Shown here: piece by piece, positions 12,261-23,785 of the stretch
Position numbering within the stretch: position 1 is the first letter of the stretch
Layout of the letters: each line of letters starts with the position of its first letter
NCBI RefSeq assembly: GCF_020921035.1
Contig: NC_063151.1
Coordinates: 7,006,001-7,070,000, forward strand
Source of the DNA: Rhodamnia argentea
Taxonomy: Eukaryota; Streptophyta; Magnoliopsida; Myrtales; Myrtaceae
Direction of reading: 5' to 3'
DNA: 64,000 nt
Program-made: the position numbers and the translations under genes
The notes under the pieces: generated by a model
Told to the model about the DNA's origin: nothing
The model's database searches: none
Seen by the model: only the letters and a program-made list of their open reading frames with translations

Positions 12261-14245
12261 TCTTCCAAACATAGGAACAATTTCACGTCCTACGATGACA
12301 TTCGAAGTGTAGGAAGCTTCAATGACAATATCCTCATTAAAATGCTTCACTCTAAATAACACTATAATCTTGGAAGATTCGGATTATGCCATAGCTCCTT
12401 TGGTTTGTGGACTCGGTAGGAAGCACTTGCAAGGCCTTGTTGAGGGAAATTATAACTACTTTGGCGACTAACTTATCTTAGTGTAAGAGAATCCGAGAGT
12501 TGGTTAAGTTTATCATTTCTCATGCACGCTCCTCTTCTCGTACCACCCCTTACGGCAATGACGTTCATCTTGTTTGATGTGTAGGTGGAGCCGACGGATT
12601 AAATTGTTGATGCGGCAGTCGAGCTGGGCCAAATTTTACCTGCCCGATCCTACCTCTCTCCTCTTGATCTCTGATAGATAGCCGAGGGCATTTACGCGAA
12701 TAGACGATAAATAGATCAAATGCCACATCTGCAATTTCCCCGATAACTCGAAAAATTTCAAATAGAAGCCTCAAATATATTGAGGGATAGATTTAACAGC
12801 ATGGTACTGTTGAACTTGTTGTTTCCTCTTATCCCGACCAACAGAGGTTACATCCCCTCTCCCATGCTTCCATGGTCTGCTTGTAATTGAAGGGGGTGAG
12901 ACATTGTGTTCACGGAAAAACCCCTTTAATCTTATGTCTTTGCTGAAGTTTTTATTCGGGAGTAGGAATCTGCGGATGAAAATGTCTTTTCTTCAGGAAT
13001 AGATATCTTGGGGATGGAAAGTTTTCTGATTTGTAAGGAATTTTTAGACTAAGATATTTGATTGACGACAAAACATTTGGACATTGTTTAAGAATATTGG
13101 AAAGTCATGTTATAAGTAATTGGACACTAGGAGAGTTTTGGTTCTGCTGTTTCTGATGAGTAGGATGAGTATAACCAGGGCATTCCAAAGGAAGAACGTA
13201 ACAGTTGAAGTGATAGATGATGGATTTTGATATCTTGGAGGTCTACGTCGAATCGCGCGAAAGGCAGGAGTTCTGTTATAACCAAAAGAACTCTGCTTGA
13301 TAATGCAAAGATAGAGAAGACCATAACTCCCGGATGTTTTGATTAGTCGAGATTGATCAGTATGTAGCTCTTTGTCAAGTTAGCATGCAAGTGAAGCAGT
13401 GGAATGTGGACAATCTTTGACCCAACATGATTAAGTGATCCATCCGGTACTAAGATTTCCACATGCCATGCAGCGAAGAGATTTATAGGACTGTTCAATC
13501 TTTGTGTTAAGTACTAGGTAGACAACTCTGATAAAAGTGTAAGGGGGAACGTTGAGAACTTGGAGGACCTTAAAAGCTTAGCGGAAAGGGAGGGAATCTT
13601 GAGCAGGGTTTGACTTCATCACATCCTGCACAACAGCCAACAGGAACGACCTCCTTTCGGAATGCCTTTGTGTTCTCTACACGCCACGGGTTAAGTAGAA
13701 AAAGTTGGCATTTAACACAAATAGCACCATATTTGGAGCAAATGTTACATTTCGTCATATTGACATAATGGTGCAAATTTGCAGGATGATCATCTTTGGA
13801 ATTCTCCCTTTGGAGGCAATGGCAGTTCATAAGCCTGTAATTAGGTGCAATTGCGCGGGGACCTGCGGAGACCGTTAGGCATGAAGAAACGGGGTTTCTT
13901 TGCGATCCCAACCCACAAGAGTTCTCTTTAGCTATAGCGAAGCTAGTAGAGAACCCTCGAGCGGCAGAGAGAATGGGTGAAGAAGCTCGGAAACATGTCA
14001 TGGAGTCATTCTCCACAAGGAACCTGTACTGCACGGAGGAAGATGGACTAAAGGTGGCAGAACTTGTTGGGAAGCCATATGCCCGGTTTAGCTGCAAATC
14101 CAGTTTTCCATTTTTTTTTCTGTCAGAGAGGCGTTGTCGGCCGGTAAAGGAACTTATAATATTTGACGAAAAAGAATTAGACAATTCTGTATGATTCACG
14201 GAAGGAAGCAAAGTGTGTGATTTTGGCTGGTTATGGCTATATAGA

Positions 14246-15341
14246 GGGTCTGCATGAGAACCATTCTGGTTCTCCGATTCTGTTCTTTGAAACAAAAAAA
14301 GATGAGAATCCTGTTTGATAACGTAAATGATTATGATTTTGATTCTGTTTTTAGAATCAGTTTTGGAAAATTAGAATTAGTTTTAGAGCAATAGTCATAA
14401 CAAAAAAAAAATTAGTTCCGAAAAAAAGAATCATTTTTGAGAATCACAAAATAGAATGAAATCTCACATCTCTCACTTTTTCCTTTCATTTCTTTCATCA
14501 CTTTTCCCTCAACCTAATAAAAAGTAAAATAAAATAAAAATAATTTTTTTTGAAAAATTTGGAATTTTTTAAAAAAATCATAAAAAATTTAGAAAATCCC
14601 TAAAAATAGAAAAAGCTTAGATTAGACTAGTTTGACATCATTTTTATAAATTTGGGCCTAAATTTCCCATATTTCACTTTTCTACAAAAAATATCGCAGA
14701 AGATGAGAGCATCCAACATGCGTTTGATAACATAAATACTTGTAGTCGTGCGTCACAGAATGTGACCATCCGCACGTGGAGCCGAAGCCAAATACCCACT
14801 TGGATTTAGGATAGAAGTTGCAAAATGATAGCGAAGGACTTGTACTTTGTATCTAGGAGGATAATTTGATTTTTTTTTTGTTTATGGATAGTTTGATTAT
14901 TAGGCTGCTATGTTTATATCTATTTTGGACAACGCAACATTTAAAGAAAAGAATGAGTTCTTAATATGAGAATTGTCTCATGCTTCAATTGAACTTCAAA
15001 CATCATGTACTAAAACTTGTGTTTCATTTATGACATGCTAAAAAAAATAATAGATTTTAAATTATTTTAGTGTGCATTGGAAATTAGCTTTCAATTTAGG
15101 ATGAAATTTTACAAATTAACTACATAGTTAATTGACTTAAATGAAAAAAATTAGGAAGAGAAATAGTTTTTTGAAATAGAAATTTTGTGCGCTTATCAAA
15201 TGCGTTTATATTCCAGGAACATAAATTTTAGGCAGTTATCAAACGCGTTCTGATCTCTAAAACTCATTTAGGAACGGAATCAGAAAAAATCATTTTAATC
15301 GGAATCGCTTTTTCGGAACGGAATGATTACCATGCGTTGCC
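14246..15341. mobile_element. Probable non-autonomous hAT-like element inside the ALG2 pseudogene
   Basis: This segment of about 1.1 kb is missing from the equivalent place in the intact ALG2 3' flank. The left end GGGTCTGCATGAGAACCATT and the reverse-complemented right end GGCAACGCATGGTAATCATT are imperfect inverted repeats, similar to the ends of the element at 15704-16402. No clean target duplication was found and no transposase is visible. The interior is AT-rich. Confidence 0.55.
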
Positions 15342-15703
15342 TTAGGATCCATGATTCCATTCTTGGGTGCACATGGAAATAAGCTTCGACTCTGTGTTTC
15401 AGAGTGAAACGAGTCCCATCTGATTCATCCATGGTAACTCCTGGTGAAAGTTTTTCGACACCGGCCTTTTTGGGAAGAAAGTTCATTTTGGTGGGAGTTG
15501 TTGATCAGTTTGCTTTGCTCATTGAATGGTCCTGCCGCACCCTCATTCCAGCCTACTTACAACGAGGCTAGTTTGGAATTGCTCTAGAACCTTTAGTCAC
15601 GTCACTTGGACATGTAGACATTCCATAACAACTAGTTATCATGGGCTTGACTGGAATGGTTTATGTCCACTTAAAATTATAGCCATGGATACAATCAATT
15701 TAT

Positions 15704-16402
15704 GGTGCGCATGAAAACACTTCAGAAATTATATTTCTCTCGCGAAGCCCATCCATCTAGAGAAATGTGTTTGATAAAAACCCGATCGAAGTAGAAATTC
15801 ATTTGATAAAAAAATTGACTTATAGTAGGATTTTTCACTTCCGGCAAGATTTTTCACTTCGATAGGATTTTTTGGCCAACTTTGAGAAGTAAAAAATTTT
15901 AACTTCTCTGCTCCATAATCATTTCTAGGATCACACCCGCCTCTGCCGACCACTATTGTTGTGATCGCCGGTCGCCAACCACGCCCGCTGCTGCCGACCG
16001 CCGCCGACCGCCGCCGACCGCCGCCACCAACACCGACCACCGCCATCGACGCCATCGACCACCGCGACCACCACCGCCACCGACCACCGTCGCCACCGAC
16101 CACCATCGCCGCCTCCGCCGACCATCGTGACCACCGCCGCCGCCTCCACCAACCACAATAACTATGATCGCCGACCACGCCCGCCGCCGACGACCACCGC
16201 CCCGGCCGACCATCGCCACCGAAGATTCCGTTAATAATGTTTCAAAAGTAAAAATTTCCAACTGTTATCAAACGAATTTTTCTGATCGGAAGTTAATCCG
16301 AAACAAAAGTAGAAAAATTAACTTTTACTTTTGAGAAAAAGTAGAGAAATCAACTTCTGATCAGAAGTTGATTTCTCGTGGAGAAGTGTTTTCATGCGCA
16401 CC
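15704..16402. mobile_element. Non-autonomous DNA transposon with perfect 20-bp inverted ends
   Basis: The ends GGTGCGCATGAAAACACTTC (15704-15723) and its exact reverse complement (16383-16402) bound a 699-bp unit absent from the matching flank of the intact ALG2 gene. The ends resemble hAT-type GGTGNGCATG termini. I could not see an unambiguous target-site duplication. The core (about 15930-16220) is a strongly GC-rich CGCCGACCAC-like tract that opens long but low-complexity frames on both strands. Confidence 0.75.
15930..16220. repeat. GC-rich CCGCCGACC simple-repeat tract
   Basis: Irregular reiterations of CGCCGACC and CCACCGCCA occupy about 290 bases inside an otherwise AT-rich transposon. 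The resulting His/Pro/Arg-rich and Gly/Trp-rich frames are artefacts of the repeat. Confidence 0.75.
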
Positions 16403-16979
16403 CTTACCAACTGTGTGAGAACCTCGCATTCCATGTGAATCTCACATGGATCTTCTTGAGCGGAAAGTTAAAAATAAATAATAATAATAATAATAAAAAG
16501 GTCTCGTTTTCTCCATGACAGATATCACCAGTTTTAACATGGAAGTCCGGCGAACAAAACAGAGCATCAAACTTCAGTCTTCGAAACAGAGCATCAAACA
16601 AAAGGTTAACCCAGCTCATTGATTTCCATTAGTTTTTCACTAGTTAGCGTGAACGCAAGCTTCCTTCAAAGTCAACCGTTTTAGATACTATTGGCCAAAA
16701 GAAAACCTCATTTTTCCCCGAAAAAAAAACAAAAACATCCTTGTTTATTTCTTGCTCTTTTTGCGGTTTTCGGGTTTTCAACTAGCAGGTTGCTTTCTGA
16801 CCAAAAAAAAAAGAAACTAGCAGGTTGCTTACCGGTTACTGTATGCAGAATCCTCACATTCAGGCGAACCGTGTTCTCCCAGACAGATGAGATTTCGTTG
16901 GAGAGATGACCCTCCCAAATGTCGAATCTTTGCGAGATGATGATATTCTTCTTCTCGCCAAGATGCTTCCTCTCCGAGT

Positions 16980-17441
16980 GAACAACCGTTTGCCAGGAAC
17001 ACCAGCGATTCCCCCTTCTTTTGCTTTCGATCTCGGTGGGTCGTCGTTGTAAAGGGACGGCGACACGCTGTAAGCGATTTTCTGGGTTCCTCTCGTTGGT
17101 TTCCGAAGATTTAAGCTTTTGGGTGTTGGGATGCAATCGAGTCTTCTCTCTGTTTGATGTCGATGTTGGTGTGATTGTTTGCCAGGCAAGTGAAAAAGTA
17201 TTCTCTTTTCTCGTCTCCCAGCTAAAGCTGCGACTATGGTTTTACAGTTCTTTGATTGGATTATGCCGTTTCTGTAGAAAATATTCTTGTCTGTTCAAAG
17301 ATTAGTCAGATCGTCCGCCATAGCTCAAATATATGTTATTCAGCTCTATGTTCCTGTCAGGCAATAACTGTAGTAGATATTGTATAATTTCACAGATAGT
17401 GACCCAGAGACTTTGGAGGAAGCTTCTGTTTTTACATCAAG
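16980..17441 (+). promoter_or_regulatory. 5' UTR region of the PLAC8 gene, probably spliced
   Basis: A pyrimidine-rich tract ending TTTCACAG at 17396 is a good acceptor 45 bases before the start codon. The best-looking donor upstream is CCAG|GCAAGT at 17185/17186, a GC-type donor. Ordinary GT donors such as GCT|GTAAGC near 17069 are alternatives. The transcription start is not located. Confidence 0.4.
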
Positions 17442-19136
17442 ATGGTTCTAACTGATAATGGAAAGGACAAAAAGGAAATCGAGGAGCTTAATGATAAAAG
17501 CATTAAGGTCTTGAATTCTGTTAATATCTCGGTATCTCGAAGAACGCTGTTGAGTGATGAGAACCCGGAGAAGGGATTTTCGAATTCGTTGAGTGCTCTG
17601 CCCAATCGGTTGAAGTTCCTGAAATTCGGGTCTGCTTCTGCCAAGTTCAAGCGGATAGCTGAGGAAAGAGATGAGATTTCGCGTGCCGTCGCTTCATCTT
17701 CGAGCAGTCATAGGGTCAGAGAACGCTTCAATGTGATGTTTAGTCGGAAGATTGATTGGGGCTCACTTATGAGAATGTCCAAAGAATGGATCAGAGACCC
17801 GATGAACATGGCCCTTTTTGTGTGGATCACCGCTGTGGCTGTGTCCGGTGCAATCTTGTTTTTTGTCATGACAGGAATGCTCAACAGCGCACTCCCCAAA
17901 AAGTCCCAAAGGAATGCTTGGTTTGAAGTTAACAATCAAATTCTCAATGCACTCTTTACTCTCATGTGTTTATATCAACATCCTAAGCGGTTCTACCACC
18001 TAGTACTTTTGTGTAGATGGAGGCCAGAAGACATTTCCAGATTGAGAAAAATTTACTGCAAGAACGGGACTTATAAGCCCCATGAATGGGCACACATGAT
18101 GGTGGTTGTCATTTTGCTACATATTAATTGTTTTGCTCAATATGCACTTTGTGGACTGAACTTAGGATACAAGAGATCTGAACGACCAGCTTTGGGGGTT
18201 GGCATTTGCATATCAGTCGCAATTGCTGCACCTGCATTTGCTGGTGTTTACTGCATTATCAGTCCTCTAGGGAAAGATTATGACTCTGGAATCGATGAGG
18301 AAGCTCAGGTCCAAATTACCGATGATCAAAAGAAGGAGCTAGACAAGTTGAGAGGGAAGGCACTTGAGAGGAGGTATTCATTTGCACCGAGAGATGAACA
18401 TATAATTGTTGAAAACAGACCTAGGTGGAGTGGACGGATACTTGACTTTTGGGATGATATCTCTTTGGCATATCTTTCACTCTTCTGTAGCTTTTGTGTT
18501 TTTGGGTGGAACATGGAGAGACTTGGGTTTGGTAACATGTACGTCCACATTGCCACATTTATTCTGTTTTGTATGGCCCCTTTCTGGATATTCAATTTGG
18601 CTGCTGTTAATATTGATAATGAAGCTGCGAGGGAGGCTCTTAGTGTTGCCGGAATCATCCTTTGTCTGTTCGGTTTACTTTATGGTGGCTTTTGGAGGAT
18701 CCAAATGAGGAAAAGATATAATTTGCCGCCTTATAAGTTCTGTTGTGGCAAACCGGCGATTACTGATTGTGCACTCTGGCTTTTCTGCTGCTGGTGTTCT
18801 CTTGCTCAAGAAGTACGAACTGGGAATTCTTATGATATTGTGGAAGAGAAGTTCTGCATAAAACAAAGGGATGACGCTGAGCAGGCGCCGATTTCTCCCT
18901 TGCCTAATGAAGATAGAGTGTCCGAATTCAGATCCGGTCCGGCTTCCCCAGCTGGTAACATCTCTAGCTCACCTAAGAATGCTGCAGGTAATTCTCCAAG
19001 TCCAAGCAGGTTTCCAATTGGAGGCCACAGTCCTTATAGGAAGCTTAATGTAGTGAAAGAAGAACCTTCTCCACGAGCTAAGGATGAAATTATGAGCCCA
19101 CCTGCTCCAATGCTGATTCACAAAGAAGCCCAGTAG
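17442..19136 (+). CDS. PLAC8-family multi-pass membrane protein
   Basis: A single uninterrupted 564-residue frame. The N-terminal 115 residues are polar and basic. Hydrophobic segments lie at about 121-145, 160-180, 216-240, 251-275, 340-356, 364-386 and 400-420. The PLAC8 Cys-rich region is seen at about 433-460 (FCCGKP...LWLFCCWCSLAQEV), with an earlier LYQHPKRFYHLVLLCRW segment near 180. The C-tail (about 470-564) is Ser/Pro-rich and likely cytosolic. This is the long plant PLAC8 type (recalled relatives At4g23470 and At1g11380, about 550 aa). Short PLAC8 proteins affect organ size or metal transport, but the role of the long class is not established. The first ATG after the probable 5'-UTR acceptor at 17396 was taken as start. 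A polyadenylation-like AATAAA lies near 19281. Confidence 0.88.
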   Translation: MVLTDNGKDKKEIEELNDKSIKVLNSVNISVSRRTLLSDENPEKGFSNSLSALPNRLKFLKFGSASAKFKRIAEERDEISRAVASSSSSHRVRERFNVMFSRKIDWGSLMRMSKEWIRDPMNMALFVWITAVAVSGAILFFVMTGMLNSALPKKSQRNAWFEVNNQILNALFTLMCLYQHPKRFYHLVLLCRWRPEDISRLRKIYCKNGTYKPHEWAHMMVVVILLHINCFAQYALCGLNLGYKRSERPALGVGICISVAIAAPAFAGVYCIISPLGKDYDSGIDEEAQVQITDDQKKELDKLRGKALERRYSFAPRDEHIIVENRPRWSGRILDFWDDISLAYLSLFCSFCVFGWNMERLGFGNMYVHIATFILFCMAPFWIFNLAAVNIDNEAAREALSVAGIILCLFGLLYGGFWRIQMRKRYNLPPYKFCCGKPAITDCALWLFCCWCSLAQEVRTGNSYDIVEEKFCIKQRDDAEQAPISPLPNEDRVSEFRSGPASPAGNISSSPKNAAGNSPSPSRFPIGGHSPYRKLNVVKEEPSPRAKDEIMSPPAPMLIHKEAQ

Positions 19137-19299
19137 GCTTCAGAATTTTTTGCAATAGTATTTGAGCTTATGAGGTGTGTCATATGGTAGAGTGTGTCTG
19201 CAGATTTCTGTGCTTGAGGTAATATGCTTCTATTGCTTTTCAATTGATTTGTCGTTCTTAGGATAATTTTACCTTGAAAAAATAAATGAAATGATTTGT

Positions 19300-22290
19300 G
19301 TATATTGAGCGTCTGTAGATTCCGTTTCTTTTCTTGGTGGACTAAATATTGTCAAATCCAGAGATGTGTAGTGACACAATCATTAGAAATGTCAAATAAA
19401 AATCGCTGGAGAGGATATATATGTTGACCCCATCAAGGTGAGAGTTAGCTCCATTTCCTTCACCAGCTATCCAGCACACACACGGTGAAATGTAGGATGA
19501 TGTTCTTGGTACACTTCTTATTCTCTTCTTTTGGACTCTTGTGCTTTTGTTCTCACTTGCACTCACTTTTACTGCAACTTCTGTGTGTTCTGATGATGCA
19601 TCTTTTTAGCATTATTTATGAAACTCTTAACGAGAACATTCCACGGGAACGAAAATAATCCTAAAACGTCCACATTCCCTCCTAGTGGATTCCTATTTAA
19701 TGTGTTTCCAGATTACTCTCTTATTATTTCGTCCTACAATTTTTCTTTTAGTTGCTTTACTTGAACTCATTCTTGTTGACTCATTGTCACCCATTGTCAT
19801 GTGTCGTTCTCAAAAACTGTTCTGTCCATTTGTAGAATACTTAAGCTGGTGATGCTTACTGTCAAATACAGAGTCAAAGTTTGTATTATGAATGAAGTAG
19901 TATTGGATTCGCACTTTGCACTTTGTTCCAATTGGACATCTGTCTCAGAGTCTCATTTGATCTTCATGATTTTAGTTACATTGAGTTGTTTCTGAGTTTG
20001 TAGAAGAGATGGTTCGTGTATTAAACAGCACCTCGTGTTTGTTTGATTTGGTATTGGGCTTGTTACAAAATGGAAATGAATGAAAAACTTGTAAGAGAAA
20101 AGGAGTTCCTGTTTCAAAGTGAACAAATTGAAATGAAGGTTATTTTTGGTGTTGAAGGGTGAGTAACCAAAAAGATTACTCAAAGCAGTCATGAAGGAGC
20201 ACCCTGATTCTGATATGTAACTGCTGTCATGATTTTCCAATATGAAGTGGGTGCTCTGATCTGACTACACCTTATGTTATGTCAGTCCATATACCCTGCA
20301 CTCATTGTCGGACTGCCCGATGCCCCCTAGATCCTTAACTTCTATACTAACCAAAATTTGGTGTAAATCTTCGTTTTTGGCAATCTCCCACAGCAGATGA
20401 AATTGCCATCAAATGAGAAACAACGAGATACTTCCAATTCATTATGGTTCTCAAGTATCTGTTCTGGTTCAGACTCGGTCTTTAATCTCTACAACAACCA
20501 ACAGTCAAAGCCGAAAAGTAGACCGTTGCTATTCTCCAGCGGAGGCTGAAGAACACAGGGCAGCATGTTATGCATTCTACACCTTTCAACTCCTGCTACG
20601 GCGAAATGTATTATAAACGCATGTCGAGACAAAAGAGCTAAACTAGGTTAACATCAACGGGTCACGCGAAAATCGTGTAGTTCACTTGAAATTTGAATGA
20701 CGATATAAAAAAATCAGGCATCAGGTAATCAGATTAGCTGGGGAATGACCCATTTTCCGGGTCAATAGTCTCCTCTCCTTTAATTGATCGGCTTGTCTTC
20801 TTCAAGATGAGTCAGTTCACCATTCCGAAGACCAGTAGAAGTTTCTCTTGGTTTGTGGATGAGTTCAAATTTTTGCCAGTGCCGACGGGCCTACATAAGG
20901 TGGCAATTAATATCGTGTCGACATATTTTGCATTTAGCTATTAGTGATGCGCTAGTGCGTTAAACAGCTCCAAATTTGAGCGGTGTGAAGTAATGCCTCT
21001 TCCAGAATGATTTGTGTACAGACGTGGACATCGCACGAGATCTGTAATGATTCCGTAAATCTGTTGTATTTGCATGTCGTTTTCTCGCGTGCCGTAAGAA
21101 ATCGTCTAAACCCCTCGAAGTCCAAGACAGAGATCGCATGATTTCATGCACGATTTCATGCTGTCATAGATATGACCAGAGGCGATCTATTCATTGGTTC
21201 TTGACCTTGATGGCGTCGATGAAGTTGGTCAGGACAAGCTTCCTGTCCGTAGTCTGATGATGGAACCTGTTGAAATGCGGGCAGACGCTCGGAATGAAAG
21301 GCATGCATCAACCGCTGGAGTTGGTTGGAAGATGAGTGACAACTTGGAAAAATAATTTCAAAATGATGATCCAACAGGACAGGAAAAACACCCTTGCAAG
21401 TTTGCCTCTTCCTTTATTAGAAAAGATTATCCTACCCTCTACCAAGAAGAGAAGCTATTAATGTGCTCTTGAAGCAAAGCTAGAACGAATATCAGATCAG
21501 CTTAGAGGTTTTCAGAAGATGATTGTGAGTGGAAGGTAAATGGTAGCTCACAAGATCTCATACCATTCACTGCTCCATATGAAACCGATGATCCGATAAC
21601 AGATCGCCAAGGTGCCTCCTTGTCGACTTAGTTGATAAGCAGAGTCGCTGTAGAGACCAGAAACATTTGATCCAGAGGAAATGGTTGTACTGAGGTTTGA
21701 TGTGTTTAGTTTGAAAGGAGGGAAAAACAATATGTTCATACTGTACAATGCATTTTCCTCTAGAAGCTCATTGAATTGTGGACAGTCTCTTAAGTTGGGA
21801 AAAAAGTACTGGACCCATAAATTCAATGAAGCTAGCTAGACCATTCATTTCCCGCACTTCTTATGGAAGTGGCCAACTACCGGATTCCCACAACCATCCT
21901 ACTAATCAAAAACCACTGGTTTTTTTCCGAACACTCGCTCACTAATCATGAGATTGGATGAGGACTAAACAATGCTGTCTTTCCCTGAATTGTACGCCTT
22001 ACTTTCCATCAAGCATTTTTCTAATCAAAAGTATGGAGTACAAGAACTCCATGAGAAGCTATCTCACTTGGTCCATGAAGGAAGGCGATGTACGTCCACT
22101 GCTCAAGCATTTATTTTGCCTTTCAAATGAAGGAAATACTAATGAAACTCTCATTGAGCAAAAACATTTGTATGTTGCTGTCTAACCCAGAAAATCTCAG
22201 CGATTATCCAAGAAAGGGATATACATGAACAAAGCGCTAGAAGACAACTGGCTGCTTTATACCTATATGACCCAATCCTCGCAATACTTC
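19300..22290. other. Intergenic between PLAC8 and pathogen-related genes
   Basis: About 3 kb without a gene that I can support. A minus-strand stretch near 21180-21330 translates as PSVCPHFNRF...LVLTNFIDAIKVKNQ and then a stop, which looks protein-like, but I cannot assign it and its neighbours are broken. It may be a gene relic. Confidence 0.4.
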
Positions 22291-22291
22291 C

Positions 22292-22299
22292 CTATAAAT
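22292..22299 (+). promoter_or_regulatory. Probable TATA box of the pathogen-related gene
   Basis: CTATAAAT lies about 41-48 bases upstream of the start codon. If transcription begins about 30 bases downstream, the 5' UTR would be under 20 bases, which is short but not unknown. Confidence 0.45.
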
Positions 22300-22339
22300 T
22301 CCTCGAACGGTATCCACGATCCTACAGGCGAAAAATATC

Positions 22340-23785
22340 ATGGCAGCTCAAGAAACTCAGGCAGAAATTCCGAGAGATAAGTACCGCTCTTTCTTGTATG
22401 ATGATGCTGAGAACACTCACTGGAGACATGGTGGTCCTCCCTCATATGAAGATGTGAACAGCCTCTTCGAACAAGGCCGAACCAAGGTTGATGTGATGGT
22501 GATGTTGATGCAGTTCTTGTTGATATTCGTACTGTATTGCTGGTTCTCACACTTACCAGTTGGAATTGTTGCTCTCACTCATCTTGGTACTGTACTTATG
22601 TCTTGAAGGAATGGCCGAAAGGATCGTTAGAAGAAACCGTGCAAAACGCTATCAAGTCATGGGAAATGGAGGTCTCACACAAGACCCGGGTGCAAGACAT
22701 CAGGACAATAAGTCCCGAAAAATTCAAGTTGATCATCAACGGTATGTACGTGACTTAAGTTCCACGTGATGCTTATAAGTCCCTATTTGTCCTTTCGAAT
22801 TGACGAACCCACTATAGAACATGGCGAGCATACCATCTGCAGATTTTAAGGATGACAAACATTCTTTAGGCAAGTGTAAATATAAAGAACCTGTTCCACT
22901 GGTGTTTTTTCTTTCAGGTAGAGAGGGTTTATCTGCTGAAGAAACTCTGAAACTTGGAACCTACAACGCATTGCTGAAAACTTCTCTGCCAGAGGAATTT
23001 CAATTCTACAAAGCTGAAAAAGAGACATTTGAATCGTCTCATGATGCGTTCAGATCAGCCTTTCCTCGTGGTTTTGCGTGGGAGGTGCTGGAGGTTTACT
23101 CCGGGCCGCCGGTCATTGCCTTCAAGTTCAGGCACTGGGGTTTCTTCGAGGGGCCTTTCAAGGGGCACGCACCCACTGGAGAGATGGTGGAGTTTCATGG
23201 CCTCGCGACTCTTAAGGTGCGTTGTTGGATGAAAAACACTGCATACAAAGAAGCATGCAATCAACAGCACACATACTTAAAACAATCTTTCAACTAGAAA
23301 TAATTGATGAGGCAGGGTCAACGTGCTGCCCCAGTGATGAACAAAACCAATCGCTATGTATAAAATTATCAGCTTGTCAGTGTCTCTTTGCATGCACTCA
23401 AAAGTGCATATGCCCTGCAATTCTAGTCTGGTAATTCATTACAAATGAATCCAAAGTAGATGCTGCAATTGGTACAACAGCAATAAACTTGGTTGCGGCC
23501 AAGACTGGACGGACAGAGTTCACTGAATTTTTGGTCAGATCCACGGAATTCTGCAACTGTATAGAAACGAGTCAACCATTCTTCTGCAGGCGGGGATGTT
23601 GTTTAACCACCTCTGAATCTCCAATTCAGGTTGATGAATCACTGAGAGCAGAAGAAGTTGAGATATACTACGACCCAGCACAGCTGTTCGGAGGTCTATT
23701 GAAGGGCTCGATTATCCCAGAATCCCACAACAAAGACAAGAATGACTTCTCTGAAGCTGCTCTTTGTCCATTCTCCAACATATAA
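22340..23785 (+). CDS. Pathogen-related protein (barley PRp-like, SnoaL/NTF2-like fold)
   Basis: Four exons: 22340-22486, 22609-22741, 22918-23216, 23630-23785, all GT-AG and phase-consistent, giving 244 residues. The sequence follows the barley 'pathogen-related protein' closely: DKYRSFLYDD...WRHGGPPSYEDVN, then WPKGSLEETVQNAIKSWEME, NGREGLSAEETL, PRGFAWEVLEVYSGPPV, FRHWGFFEGPFKGHAPTGE, and the end VEIYYDPAQLFGGLLKG. The family has an NTF2/SnoaL-like cupped alpha+beta fold. Its substrate and enzymatic role are unknown. It lacks a signal peptide, so it is probably cytosolic. The recalled Arabidopsis counterpart is At1g78780, which neighbours APC6 there as it does here. A TATA-like CTATAAAT lies at 22292-22299, which implies a very short 5' UTR. 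Confidence 0.9.

Larger units (their letters stand above)
12262..16615 (+). pseudogene. Decayed tandem copy of ALG2 (partial)
   Basis: Blocks are colinear with the intact gene. 12262-12625 matches about 2400-2850 (intron 1 and the beginning of the GGAERL exon). 12785-14240 matches about 4395-5975 (intron 6, exons 7 and 8, 3' UTR). 15345-15700 and 16405-16615 match about 6010-6520 (3' flank). Exons 3-6 are absent between the first two blocks, replaced by about 160 unrelated bases. Exon 7 carries an extra base (GGGTTTGACTTC against GGGTTGACTTC), exon 8 has further frame changes, and its last stretch lacks about 30 bases. Introns and exons look about equally diverged, as expected for neutral decay. 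A functional product is very unlikely. Confidence 0.88.

Noticed and set aside
12595-14100. A second functional ALG2 gene
   Set aside because: Exons 3-6 are missing and the remaining exons change frame, so it was scored as a pseudogene.
15961-16161. His/Pro/Arg-rich and, on the other strand, Gly/Trp-rich open frames
   Set aside because: Both strands and several frames are open because of the CGCCGACC simple repeat within a transposon. There are no domains and no gene signals.
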